A stretch of DNA of 64,000 nt from Anisus vortex (Eukaryota; Mollusca; Gastropoda; Planorbidae). Position numbers and translations under genes: made by a program. Position 1 is the first letter of the stretch; every line of letters begins with the position of its first letter. Where the stretch lies: the NCBI GenBank assembly GCA_949126835.1, contig OX421506.1, positions 13,268,784 to 13,332,783 of the forward strand. Reading direction: 5' to 3'. Shown here piece by piece: positions 21,991-64,000 of this stretch. The notes under the pieces were generated by a model, which saw nothing but the letters and a program-made list of their open reading frames with translations, was not told the origin of the DNA and searched no databases.

Positions 21991-23110
21991 TCCGCTTTTA
22001 TCGAGCACAACAGCACAACTACTCGCAGGAGTCACAGTCGGGAATCGGCTGAACGCGGTCTTATTGTGACTAGCCTGACCACCAAAAGTGGGATTCCCCG
22101 GATGTAGGTCATTTACACCGGGACACAGGGATCCACCAGCCCTGGTTTTACTGCCATTACGTAGGCCCCTTTGGCCACCAGTCTTCTATGAATACTTCCG
22201 TCTAGAGCTGGCCGGCAGTTGCTTTTCTGTTTCGCCTGACAGAGGGTGACCTTCGACTGCTGCTTGGCTGCAACAGCGCCCGGGGTTTCACCATCCCCAG
22301 ACTTTGCTTTTCCCGTACGGACAAAGATAGTGTGTACCTTGGGCCCCTGCAATAAGAGTCCTGCCCTAGAAGGTTCACCTGCCAAAACCTCTACCCTCAT
22401 TTGAGCGGTTCCACTTCCAGAGACTTCAGAACTGCGTGGTTAATGTGCTTGAACGTAACAGCTCACGTTGGTCGTGGATTTTCCGAGCAACGGCCCAACG
22501 CGACTTGCCGAGTGCTCGCGGCAGGTAGATTAAGTTATGTCGAGACTACACTTAGAATTATTAGTTGTAAGAGCCATAGTTTGAGTTTTTTGCTCCAGGG
22601 GGAGCGATCGCCCAGGGGGGCTAAAGTGGTGACGTAGCAAAACAAACGATCGGACAATACCTCGGCTGCACTACCTACTGGACTCTGAGTAATGAGTTCA
22701 GGTCAACCGTTTGCTGGTGTTGTCCTCAATGTCGCTGAGGTACGTTTAACACGACTTTCTCCAAAGGTCTGAGCTAGCCATCAGAGGACAGCTGGCTGCA
22801 CTGCTGCAGTATTGGAAACTAGCCCAATCGCGCTGGACCATAACCTTCTACTGTGGAGGCTAGGAGACACTCCCCAGCTTTGAAGGGCTGGGGCCCTACG
22901 CCATTAGCCGGCAGCAGAGTCCTATCGTATATTGCTTTTTCACCCGGGAATCCCGCATGCGGGCCTCACCAGTCCAGCTACACGAAGTTCCTAGGTGGAA
23001 CTTGTCAGATCTGTGCTCCGTTATACCGAGTCGCCACTGTGAGGCTACGTAGGTATAGACCCAGCCTTTGTTTAGAAGACTATGCTTCGAGTGCTTCAAC
23101 GTACTTCTGA
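21991..23110 (-). mobile_element. GC-rich 5' part of the LINE (putative)
   Basis: GC-rich compared with its surroundings and directly upstream of the endonuclease ORF. A 95-codon minus frame at 22113-22400 has no recognised domain. It could be the ORF1/5' UTR of the same element. Confidence 0.4.
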
Positions 23111-23159
23111 AATAGCCATTTTATCCAAGCTTAGACTCTCTCTCTTAATTTGCCTTAAG

Positions 23160-23810
23160 TAGTTAAATGTTTTGAAACTGATTTCACGGCAAGATATGTC
23201 CAGTTTCAATATAGATTCATTCCAGTGACAAGATATGTCCAGTTTCAATGTAGATCCATTCCAGTGGTCTTAACTGTTCAAGCGATATTTGACCCCGTCC
23301 TTGCAAATGCAAGTTAAACTCAGAGAAATGTGTTGTCATGTCATTCAGAAACACCGGCTTCAATAGACAGTTCTTCTAATTCAATACCGGAAACTGTTGT
23401 ATTTATCATCAAGATTCACCTTACTTGCTTCCAGACAAGAAACGCATATATACAAGACAACGAACACTGTGTGAAACAGCAGATCTCTATATTCCCTATC
23501 ACTTTCTTGCATCGCCTGTAAATCAATAAAGGGTGATAAACTATAAAACTGATCATCTTAACAATAGATTCCATAACAGATCATAAGTCCAATGATGAGA
23601 TATTTGTACACAAACATTCCTGAACATTAACACTCGACGTCCAGTGTGTATTTCAAGTAGTTTGCCACACAGCAGCCATTAATTATGTTGACCTAGGTTG
23701 TTTTGACTTGCATTAAAAACAAAATCTCCTTCTTGAAAGTCTCTCGCGTGCCATTGAAAATCGCTCTGCGTGCCCGGTCTGGAACGCATGTCAAAGGTTG
23801 TCGACCACTG
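23160..23810 (+). mobile_element. hAT-N1 relic with best-preserved transposase remnant
   Basis: Ends GTTGTCGACCACTG at 23810. A 38-bp segment (ACAAGATATGTCCAGTTTC...) is locally duplicated at 23190-23265. The minus strand near 23257-23350 encodes part of a transposase. Confidence 0.7.
23257..23350 (-). pseudogene. hAT transposase fragment
   Basis: The minus strand reads FLNDMTTHFSEFNLHLQGRG then QISLEQLRPLEW. hAT transposases of the ZBED/GTF2IRD2 type have a similar FLxDxxxHLNxLNLxLQGK block. Only about 30 codons; related shorter remnants lie at 7231-7345 and 15930-16030. Confidence 0.6.
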
Positions 23811-23934
23811 TACCACTGTATGGGCCTGGTCATTCATTCGGGCATCGGGATTGGCGAGACGAGCTGTTGCGCACATTTCTTCCTCCCCACCGAGTCTCAT
23901 TGGCTCCCCTCGCCTGTGCATTGAAATCTCGGAC

Positions 23935-24055
23935 GCTCAACAGGGGCTGCCCCCCCCCCCCAAATGCGTAAGACCAATGGTATACTCCTAATGGGAGCGT
24001 AACTGCGGCTTTTACTCTTCGCCAGACTTTGAAGCCCATGGGTACAGAAGTAATA
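23935..24055 (+). repeat. Dispersed repeat ending GCCCATGGGTACA, copy 1
   Basis: CAGGGGCTGCC, CAATGGTATACTCCTAATGG and GAAGCCCATGGGTACAGAAG. Related to 63330-63437 and a short piece at 2226-2250. The 45-bp array begins inside its right edge. Confidence 0.6.
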
Positions 24056-24058
24056 TAT

Positions 24059-25849
24059 GGAACCAGAAAAGTCTTTCAGTGTTCTATACTTTCAGTTTGT
24101 AACGGAACCAAAAAAGTCTTTCAGTGTTCTATACTTTCAGTTTGTAACGGAACCAAAAAAGTCTTTCAGTATTCTATACTTTCAGTTTGTAACGGAACCA
24201 AAAAAGTCTTTCAGTGTTCTATACTTTCAGTTTGTAACGGAACCAAAAAAGTCTTTCAGTGTTCTATACTTTCAGTTTGTAACGGAACCAAAAAAGTCTT
24301 TCAGTGTTCTATACTTTCAGTTTGTAACGGAACCAAAAAAGTCTTTCAGTGTTCTATACTTTCAGTTTGTAACGGAACCAAAAAAGTCTTTCAGTGTTCT
24401 ATACTTTCAGTTTGTAACGGAACCAAAAAAGTCTTTCAGTGTTCTATACTTTCAGTTTGTAACGGAACCAAAAAAGTCTTTCAGTGTTCTATACTTTCAG
24501 TTTGTAACGGAACCAAAAAAGTCTTTCAGTGTTCTATACTTTCAGTTTGTAACGGAACCAAAAAAGTCTTTCAGTGTTCTATACTTTCAGTTTGTAACGG
24601 AACCAAAAAAGTCTTTCAGTGTTCTATACTTTCAGTTTGTAACGGAACCAAAAAAGTCTTTCAGTGTTCTATACTTTCAGTTTGTAACGGAACCAAAAAA
24701 GTCTTTCAGTGTTCTATACTTTCAGTTTGTAACGGAACCAAAAAAGTCTTTCAGTGTTCTATACTTTCAGTTTGTAACGGAACCAAAAAAGTCTTTCAGT
24801 GTTCTATACTTTCAGTTTGTAACGGAACCAAAAAAGTCTTTCAGTGTTCTATACTTTCAGTTTGTAACGGAACCAAAACGTGTTCTATACTTTCAGTTTG
24901 TAACGGAACCAAAAAAGTCTTTCAGTGTTCTATACTTTCAGTTTGTAACGGAACCAAAAAAGTCTTTCAGTGTTCTATACTTTCAGTTTGTAACGGAACC
25001 AAAAAAGTCTTTCAGTGTTCTATACTTTCAGTTTGTAACGGAACCAAAAAAGTCTTTCAGTGTTCTATACTTTCAGTTTGTAACGGAACCAAAAAAGTCT
25101 TTCAGTGTTCTATACTTTCAGTTTGTAACGGAACCAAAAAAGTCTTTCAGTGTTCTATACTTTCAGTTTGTAACGGAACCAAAAAAGTCTTTCAGTGTTC
25201 TATACTTTCAGTTTGTAACGGAACCAAAAAAGTCTTTCAGTGTTCTATACTTTCAGTTTGTAACGGAACCAAAAAAGTCTTTCAGTGTTCTATACTTTCA
25301 GTTTGTAACGGAACCAAAAAAGTCTTTCAGTGTTCTATACTTTCAGTTTGTAACGGAACCAAAAAAGTCTTTCAGTGTTCTATACTTTCAGTTTGTAACG
25401 GAACCAAAAAAGTCTTTCAGTGTTCTATACTTTCAGTTTGTAACGGAACCAAAAAAGTCTTTCAGTGTTCTATACTTTCAGTTTGTAACGGAACCAAAAA
25501 AGTCTTTCAGTGTTCTATACTTTCAGTTTGTAACGGAACCAAAAAAGTCTTTCAGTGTTCTATACTTTCAGTTTGTAACGGAACCAAAAAAGTCTTTCAG
25601 TGTTCTATACTTTCAGTTTGTAACGGAACCAAAAAAGTCTTTCAGTGTTCTATACTTTCAGTTTGTAACGGAACCAAAAAAGTCTTTCAGTGTTCTATAC
25701 TTTCAGTTTGTAACGGAACCAAAAAAGTCTTTCAGTGTTCTATACTTTCAGTTTGTAACGGAACCAAAAAAGTCTTTCAGTGTTCTATACTTTCAGTTTG
25801 TAACGGAACCAAAAAAGTCTTTCAGTGTTCTATACTTTCAGTTTGTAAC
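24059..25849 (+). repeat. 45-bp minisatellite, 40 units, nearly identical
   Basis: Unit contains GTTCTATACTTTCAGTTTG followed by TAACGGAACCAAAAAAGTC. With one 9-bp deletion near 24878, 1791 bp equals exactly 40 units. I see only three departures from consensus: an A-to-G in unit 1, a G-to-A near 24170, and the deletion. Two plus-strand frames stay open for about 600 codons (15-residue repeats NGTKKVFQCSILSVC and EPKKSFSVLYFQFVT), because the unit is a multiple of three without stops in those frames. No start context, splice signal or homology supports coding. Confidence 0.98.
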
Positions 25850-26050
25850 TCCTAGCTGCATTACACTTTATGGTTGAGTGTGTCTTGAGTTTAAATCCAA
25901 TATACACCAGTAAACAAAACAAAACCAGTAAACAAAACCCTTATCTTACTTAATATCCACATATTTCATCATCATATTAAATCGATGTTAAAACAAAAAG
26001 GCGTACTCCACAAATTACGTAGGCTTATAATATTAAATTAATACTACACA

Positions 26051-26247
26051 AGGGATCGGCAACCTACGGCACGAGTGCCAGACTTGGCACGCAGAGCAGT
26101 TTTAAGTGTCACGCGAAAGATCACCAAAAAAACGGAAATTCAAGTCTCTTCTACCTGCAAAAAGCAAGATGACATTAAGTCTGTTGGCGTGCCGAATGAT
26201 TTAGAAATGCCACTATGGCACACTATTATTTAAAGGTTGCCTAACCA
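26051..26247. mobile_element. hAT-N1 short derivative, inverted
   Basis: AGGGATCGGCAACCTACGGC at the left and AGGTTGCCTAACCATG at the right, with GAGTGCCAGACTTGGCACGC inside. Flanks are not clearly duplicated. Confidence 0.7.
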
Positions 26248-26828
26248 TGTGCTTCACTATATACATTATAATACAATGTAGCTTAACATTATGTCGTGCT
26301 GCTAAAGTGTTATTGGTTGTTTCACTAACAAACTAAGGATTTTGGAACATTCTTTAATTACTATTATGAAAATATCTTTAACATCAATGGCTCTGACAAG
26401 CCTATACAATTGCCCCGTTGTTGCTGTTTATCTCTGACCTATTAGACAAATTCTAAATATGGCTTTAAGGTGGCAGATCGACTTTTTGAAAATTGATGAT
26501 GCTATTGGCACATTTGACAATCTAGTGTAAGAAATGCATTTTACTTTCAGATCTGGGTTCTATTTTAAAATATATATTTTGGCACATGCACAAAATTGGA
26601 AATTTTAGGAAAATTTGTGATCGTGGAGGAATTAAATAACTTTCCAACTAAAAAAAAAATGGAAAAAGAATATATATTTTAATATCTGAGTTTATTGGCG
26701 ACAATAATTAGTAATTTTTTTTCAAATTCATAACTTACGTAATCTGGTAAAAAAAAAAACAGGTCTAAATTTATTAACATTCCGAGCTTTTTGTAAAAGA
26801 TAGTCAGGTTTGACCACAACACAAGATA

Positions 26829-26862
26829 GTCCCGCTGGCCGAGCGGCAGCTCATACTTACAA
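26829..26862 (+). mobile_element. SINE family A head fragment
   Basis: CCCGCTGGCCGAGCGGCAGC resembles the family A box A region only. Confidence 0.45.
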
Positions 26863-29767
26863 CACAAGGGAAGATAACTCTATTCTAAAGATTTCCCTGC
26901 TTAATTTTTAGTTTTCAATGTGTATTACATTTTTTTTAAACTCTATTACACTATTGTTGAGAATTAAAAAATAAAAATCTTTAATTTAATCTTACATATT
27001 TTATGTCACAAGGTTTGAAACTCTTACATGAACATTACAAACAAACCATTTCATAAACTTATTTAATTACCTAAGTCTACATACTACATAGAATGTTGAA
27101 ACATTATTAAATTATGACTAACCAATGATGTGAGCTATAAGGAATATTTAGATGAAAAAAAAAATTAACCAATGAGATTGAATGGTAGAAATGGTTTCTG
27201 ACACTAATATCATGTGATCAATATGGCATACCCATTGGGAAAAATTCTAAAAAAATTAGATGATAAATTTCCCTTTAATTGCATACAGTAATTATAATTT
27301 AATAAGTTAAATCAAATTCTAATTAAAGCAAAAAAAAAAAAAACACATTTTTGTTACATCTACTATTTAAAGTTATGTTTCCATGAATGTGAATTAGGTT
27401 CTAAGAATTATTTCCCTTTGGTAAGTGCAAGATGATATCAATGATAAAACAAAACACACATTTAACTGTGACATAAACTCATTCATTTACTGCTAAATTG
27501 TATTGTATGGAAGGCTGCTGTGAGAAACTCTATGAAACACAAAAGCAACACAATGATTTGACTATAAATTACCACAATACTTTTTTTATATCTTTATGAA
27601 AAGCCAGGAAGTTTACCCTTTACTGAATACCATGGAGCATGCTGGTCAAGTGAAAGACCATTGTGCTAACCCTTCAATATGACAGGAGCTGGGACAGCTA
27701 AGAAAAATGGCATCTGATTGAGTTGTAAACATGCATTAGTTGGCTTCATTTAAAACTTGAACATTTTGGGACAGTTTCCATTCTTCTAAGGATTAATGAA
27801 GTTTACAATCATTGATTCCTTCCAGTTGATACACTCTGACCACTAAATGTATAGCAAAAATGTGTTGCAGGTATTTTATTTTTTTCTTAGGCATGAAGAT
27901 ATTTATAGAAGCCAATAAATAAACTAAGTGGTTGATTGGGAATTCCCACACATTAATGAAAGACTGCAGTTGAAATTTATGTATAGAATAGAAGCTAATG
28001 CACACACATACACACACAAACAACACACATATTTTTTAGATTTAAATTATATAGGTCAAAATCATTGGCAATGTTACTTTCCCTTGGCCATTCAAAATGT
28101 TTTCCTTAGAATTTTCAACGTATGGGAAAATGTTAGAAACAAAATACAACACACTGCTAATTTTATTTATATTACAGTTCTAAATGAAATGTACCCAGAT
28201 GGCTAACTTGTTTTCTCTTCTGAAGAAGGAATAAAGAATTAGAGTAGTCGGGGGGTCAGGGTTAAGGAGCAGGGCAGGGTTGTGGGGTGAGGGTTAGGAT
28301 GCAGAATTGTAAGCTTTCCGTTTCAAAGAATTTCTGTGTGATAGATACACCTCACAAGGGGACCAGTTTTGCTGCGTCCTTTTGTAACACGTAAGGAGAA
28401 ATTTAATACAAAAACATCCTAAGTGTATACTTGAAGCAAATAGGCAAGAAAAAAAAATATTATTGAAAAGAAACAAAAAAAAAACATTTAAATTTATTTA
28501 ATAATATAATTTAACAAAAGGGATTTTAAAAAATATCTATACAGAGAGAATTGAAAATAAATTATGATGCTAGCTTTTATATGTTTTATGATAATTATTA
28601 TATAAATATATATATTATGTAAATCAAGACATTCTGTTCAACAGGAAAAATTGGTATCAAAAAAGTTATTCATTATACCAACAAAGCAAACACTCTTGTT
28701 ATGTAATATAATGGAATCTCATGATTAAATAACAAATAAGGAATTGTCTACATAATATGTATAGATGATCATTATTTCTATAATATATAATATGTATGTA
28801 ATATGTGAAAACCAGCTCTAAAAAAAAAACTATAGCAGCCATTCACCAAGACAAATATGAACAGAAGTAAAAATCCAATTAAACAAAATTACTTTAGCAT
28901 TTTTTTTAAATATTTGTCATTTACATCAGTCAGATTGTTATGTTTTCATTCGCTGTATTTAAAAAAGGGAACTTTTAAATTTTATGAATTTTTTTGAAAA
29001 GCATCAACAATGATTGTTTTGTTTTTTTCTCATTAAATAAAATCTATAACCCTAACTTGGCAAAACTTTGAACAAGTTTACATGGAATGTTGCACTAAAG
29101 ACAAATATAATAAATATCCAGAGCAAGAAATTAAATTTATAATTACACCACACAATTGAAAAAAAAATTGAAAAAAAAACAACAACCACAAACAGTAGTA
29201 TGACTCTTCAAACAAAACTAAGCGACAACTTATATTGAACCCAGGCTTTGACCTATTTTTGCTGCAGATTTATTTGCAAAGAAAAAAAAAAATTAACCAA
29301 AGAGTGAAAAGAGAGTCTCATTTGATTTGGCGACACAAAATTAAATAAAATAATTCTTGCAGCAAGTACTGTGCGTTAAATTATATATTCAATTATTCAG
29401 AAAAAAATATTTCTGCATACCATATATATAGAAAAACTTAAAGGGATAACAAAATTTGAAGAAAAAAGGGACATTTGATCTAAAAAATAATGGAGCGTAA
29501 ATCATAAGTAATGGACTTTTTACTCCAGAAACCAAGCAGTTAATGTAAAATAGAAAAGCAAGGTGCACAATTATGAAGCTTGCTTTTCCAGTTAAGATAA
29601 ACCCTATAACAAAATTGATAGAATACAACCAGGTATACCATCTAAATTAGGACATAAACAAAAAGTCAAGTTAGACTAAAAATGATAAATCCGTGCACAT
29701 TGTAACTGCCTTGCTAAAAGTATTGTAACAACATTCATCCTGTAGCGACAGAAATACTTATTGAAAC

Positions 29768-29855
29768 AGTGCCATTTAATTAGCACAACGGATGAGCGTA
29801 GGACGCAATTATCTTCTTTATAGAAGGAGCGTCTGTAACATATAAGATAAAACAT
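29768..29855 (+). mobile_element. LINE 3' tail
   Basis: GGATGAGCGTAGGACGCAAT, CTTCTTTATAGAAGGAGCGT and TATAAGATAAAA. Confidence 0.75.
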
Positions 29856-30017
29856 ACTTGTTGTTTTTATTTCCCTTAAAAAGGGAGGGAATAGGAAGGA
29901 AAAAAAAGCTCATGGCATTAGCAAGCCTACGGGATCACCTGTACCCTACGCCTATCCTAGGCTTAATATAGAGATATACCAATATTTAGATATCATGAAA
30001 CAATCATTGTTTTGGGT

Positions 30018-30041
30018 TATATATATATATATATATATATT
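30018..30041. repeat. (TA)n microsatellite
   Basis: Twelve TA dinucleotides in AT-rich DNA. Confidence 0.9.
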
Positions 30042-31230
30042 ATGTACACATATTTTTGTTGTGATGTATGCAACATTTCTAAATTGTGAAATTAAAACAA
30101 ATAAAAAAAGGTCTGAAAATAAATAAAGTAATAATAATAATACACAACTATAACGACAGCTTTTAATATCATTGTGAGTCACAATGTAATAATACACAAC
30201 ACTGATCTTGTATTATTGCTAGAGAAAAAAATAAATATATTTTATATAGTTGTTCAACTAGCAAAAAATTATCTCCCCTTGGCACATAAAAGAACAGTTC
30301 TTGGACATTTGCTATTTTCATTGGTTCTTATTAGATACATTAAAGAGTTCATTCAAACTGCTTATTTAGCAATAATCTCTTGTTATACATTAAATATTAA
30401 AACAATGTAATATACAGGACAAATAATTAAAAAAAACGACTTCATAATAAATAATGAATCTATTTTGTTAGATTTGGAAAAAATGTTATAAATGTTTTCT
30501 ATGAAATTTTTTTTTTAAGCCAAAAATTTCATATCCGAAAGAAAATTTCAATAGTCTTTTATATTTGATAACACTTATCTTTAAATTTACAAACTTGTCT
30601 TTCTGGAAGAAAATTATTTATTGCGCCACTAAGCAATTCCATGGTAATAAATTTAGTGCTGAATTTTTGATACTAGAGTTCTGGATGATGTTCAGGTCGT
30701 TGGAATTTCTTGTTGTTGCCCGCATGGAGTTTGAAAGCACAGCATGTGACTTTATGACATGAACTATTGAGGGATACTGAGCCCCCCCCCCTCCCTCTTC
30801 ACAACACACCACAGAAGCACTCCCAAGGGTTGTAAGCCTTCTCTATTATATTTTTAAAAAATCTAAACATTTTATTCAAGCTGCGGTGAAATTTTTCTGA
30901 AATATTAGATTTCAAAACTATATCACTGACATATGTATTACAGTGAAAATGAATCTCTCGGCCTGCAGAAGTATGAGAGTACAAAAAAATGATATGCACA
31001 AATTGGATAGGATATGAAAAAAAGTATTTTTTTTGTTTTTAAAGTATGTTTCAACATTATGAAAGCAGGAAAAATCTTACAGTAACAGTGTATTACATGA
31101 ACATAAGTCAACACTTAACAAATAAATAGTAAAATATTACAGCTATTGTTCTGTTTTTTTTCTCCCTGGAAATTTGAAATTTCATTTGCAGGAAAATAAA
31201 TATTTTTTTCTCAGAAAATGAGCATAGTAG

Positions 31231-31377
31231 TGTAGTGTACCAGGGGATATAACTCCTTTTTGTAATGTACCAGGGGATATAACTCCTTTTTGTAATGTAC
31301 CAGGGGATATAACTCCTTTTTGTAATGTACCAGGGGATATAACTCCTTTTTGTAATGTAACAGGGGATAAAACTCCA
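31231..31377 (+). repeat. 30-bp tandem array, 4.9 units
   Basis: Unit TGTAATGTACCAGGGGATAT plus AACTCCTTTT; the first and last units vary. It lies about 230 bp after the NBEAL stop and probably falls in its 3' UTR or flank. Confidence 0.95.
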
Positions 31378-31413
31378 ATGTTTAGTCATTCAAAAAAATC
31401 AAATTCATTGATA

Positions 31414-31419
31414 TTTATT
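31414..31419 (-). promoter_or_regulatory. Candidate polyadenylation signal for NBEAL
   Basis: AATAAA on the minus strand about 190 nt after the predicted stop. AT-rich DNA gives many chance matches, so this is only a candidate. Confidence 0.25.
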
Positions 31420-31607
31420 ACTGGTCAAGAGGATAGGAATCAGTTTTGTTCATTGCTCAGCGCAGTGGGGACACAAAAGTGTTTCTATAGGAGATGGATC
31501 TTTTCAATGACCTTTATGTTTGTTAGATCACTTCCGTCTATGTTTCCAATGATGATCAGCTGGGTAGATTACTTCCCTTTGTTCCCAATGATGATCAGCT
31601 GGGTAGA

Positions 31608-63652
<32,045 letters not shown>

Positions 63653-64000
63653 CTGAGGAGGATACAAAGGGAAAGGGTTCAAGGCTTGGAACTTCTATAA
63701 GCAATGTCAGCAAACAAGACATATTCAATTCATGCAGACTTCCTAGCTTTGGCAGGGCAAGGTGGAGATCTCCTATCTTATAAACTACAGTCGTGCATCC
63801 CCTGGAGATTATTATAAGGGTTTTTAATGATCTTTAAGTTGTTGGTGTTCAGGACAACCCATTTCTTGCCCTTTTAAAATTGCCGGACAAGATGAAAGAA
63901 TACACATATTAATCAGTACAGTTTGAAATTAATGGCAGAGCCCCAATGGATACTCATGATCAAGGAATTTGTTCCGGTCCATAAATAGACAAATGTATGC

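Larger units (their letters stand above)
26248..31230. other. AT-rich gene-free stretch, possibly NBEAL 3' UTR in part
   Basis: About 5 kb with few repeats compared with 1-24 kb. Apart from a SINE head (26829), a LINE tail (29768-29855) and a TA run, I see nothing. No exon for a conserved NBEAL C-terminal tail was recognised on the minus strand. Confidence 0.4.

Noticed and set aside
24059..25849. CRISPR-like array appearance
   Set aside because: Contiguous tandem units with no variable spacers, in an animal genome.
24029..25877. Two overlapping 606-608 codon plus-strand frames
   Set aside because: They arise from a 45-bp repeat unit lacking stops in two frames; two overlapping frames cannot both be selected, and there is no homology or splice support.
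30618..30812. Possible NBEAL C-terminal tail exon on the minus strand
   Set aside because: Open for 64 codons but it lacks the Arg/Ser-rich and GETEYN-like tail of NBEALs and has no convincing acceptor.

Overview
The window is animal nuclear DNA. It is AT-rich, has GT-AG introns with short exons, and is dense in tRNA-derived SINEs, non-LTR retrotransposon fragments, hAT-type DNA transposons and minisatellites. The protein similarities and the SINE body, which I recall from freshwater snail genomes, suggest a gastropod mollusc. The phylum is an inference; metazoan is secure.

Right half (about 31.6-63.7 kb, minus strand): one large gene, a neurobeachin-like BEACH protein (NBEAL1/NBEAL2 type). 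I trace 35 consecutive coding exons whose phases all agree. They give 1736 residues plus a stop and cover the middle armadillo-like region, a Ser-rich linker, the PH-BEACH domain, the complete BEACH domain and the C-terminal WD40 repeats. The N-terminal part, roughly 1000 residues by comparison with vertebrate NBEALs, lies beyond 64000. Introns carry SINE copies, hAT MITEs, LINE 3' ends and seven minisatellite arrays of different unit lengths.

Left half (1-31 kb): mostly repeats. Two minus-strand exons (9129-10675) encode a probable secreted protein with a PAN/apple-like module followed by an EGF-like stretch. A non-LTR retrotransposon endonuclease ORF lies at 21.2-22.0 kb and a decayed reverse transcriptase at 20.5-21.0 kb. 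Several hAT elements have exact ends and 8-bp target duplications, some nested. Tandem arrays of 14, 42, 23 and 45 bp occur; the 45-bp array is exactly 40 nearly identical units. From 26.3 to 31.2 kb the DNA is AT-rich without recognisable genes and lies downstream of the NBEAL stop, so part may be its 3' UTR.

I see no operon, CRISPR or prokaryotic defence system. The most interesting items are features of the NBEAL gene (a stop and splice-site motif inside a 39-bp tandem repeat, a probable GC-AG intron, a partly duplicated exon), the homogeneous 45-bp array, dated nested insertions, and a sharp change in AGGCCT frequency near 18-20 kb.
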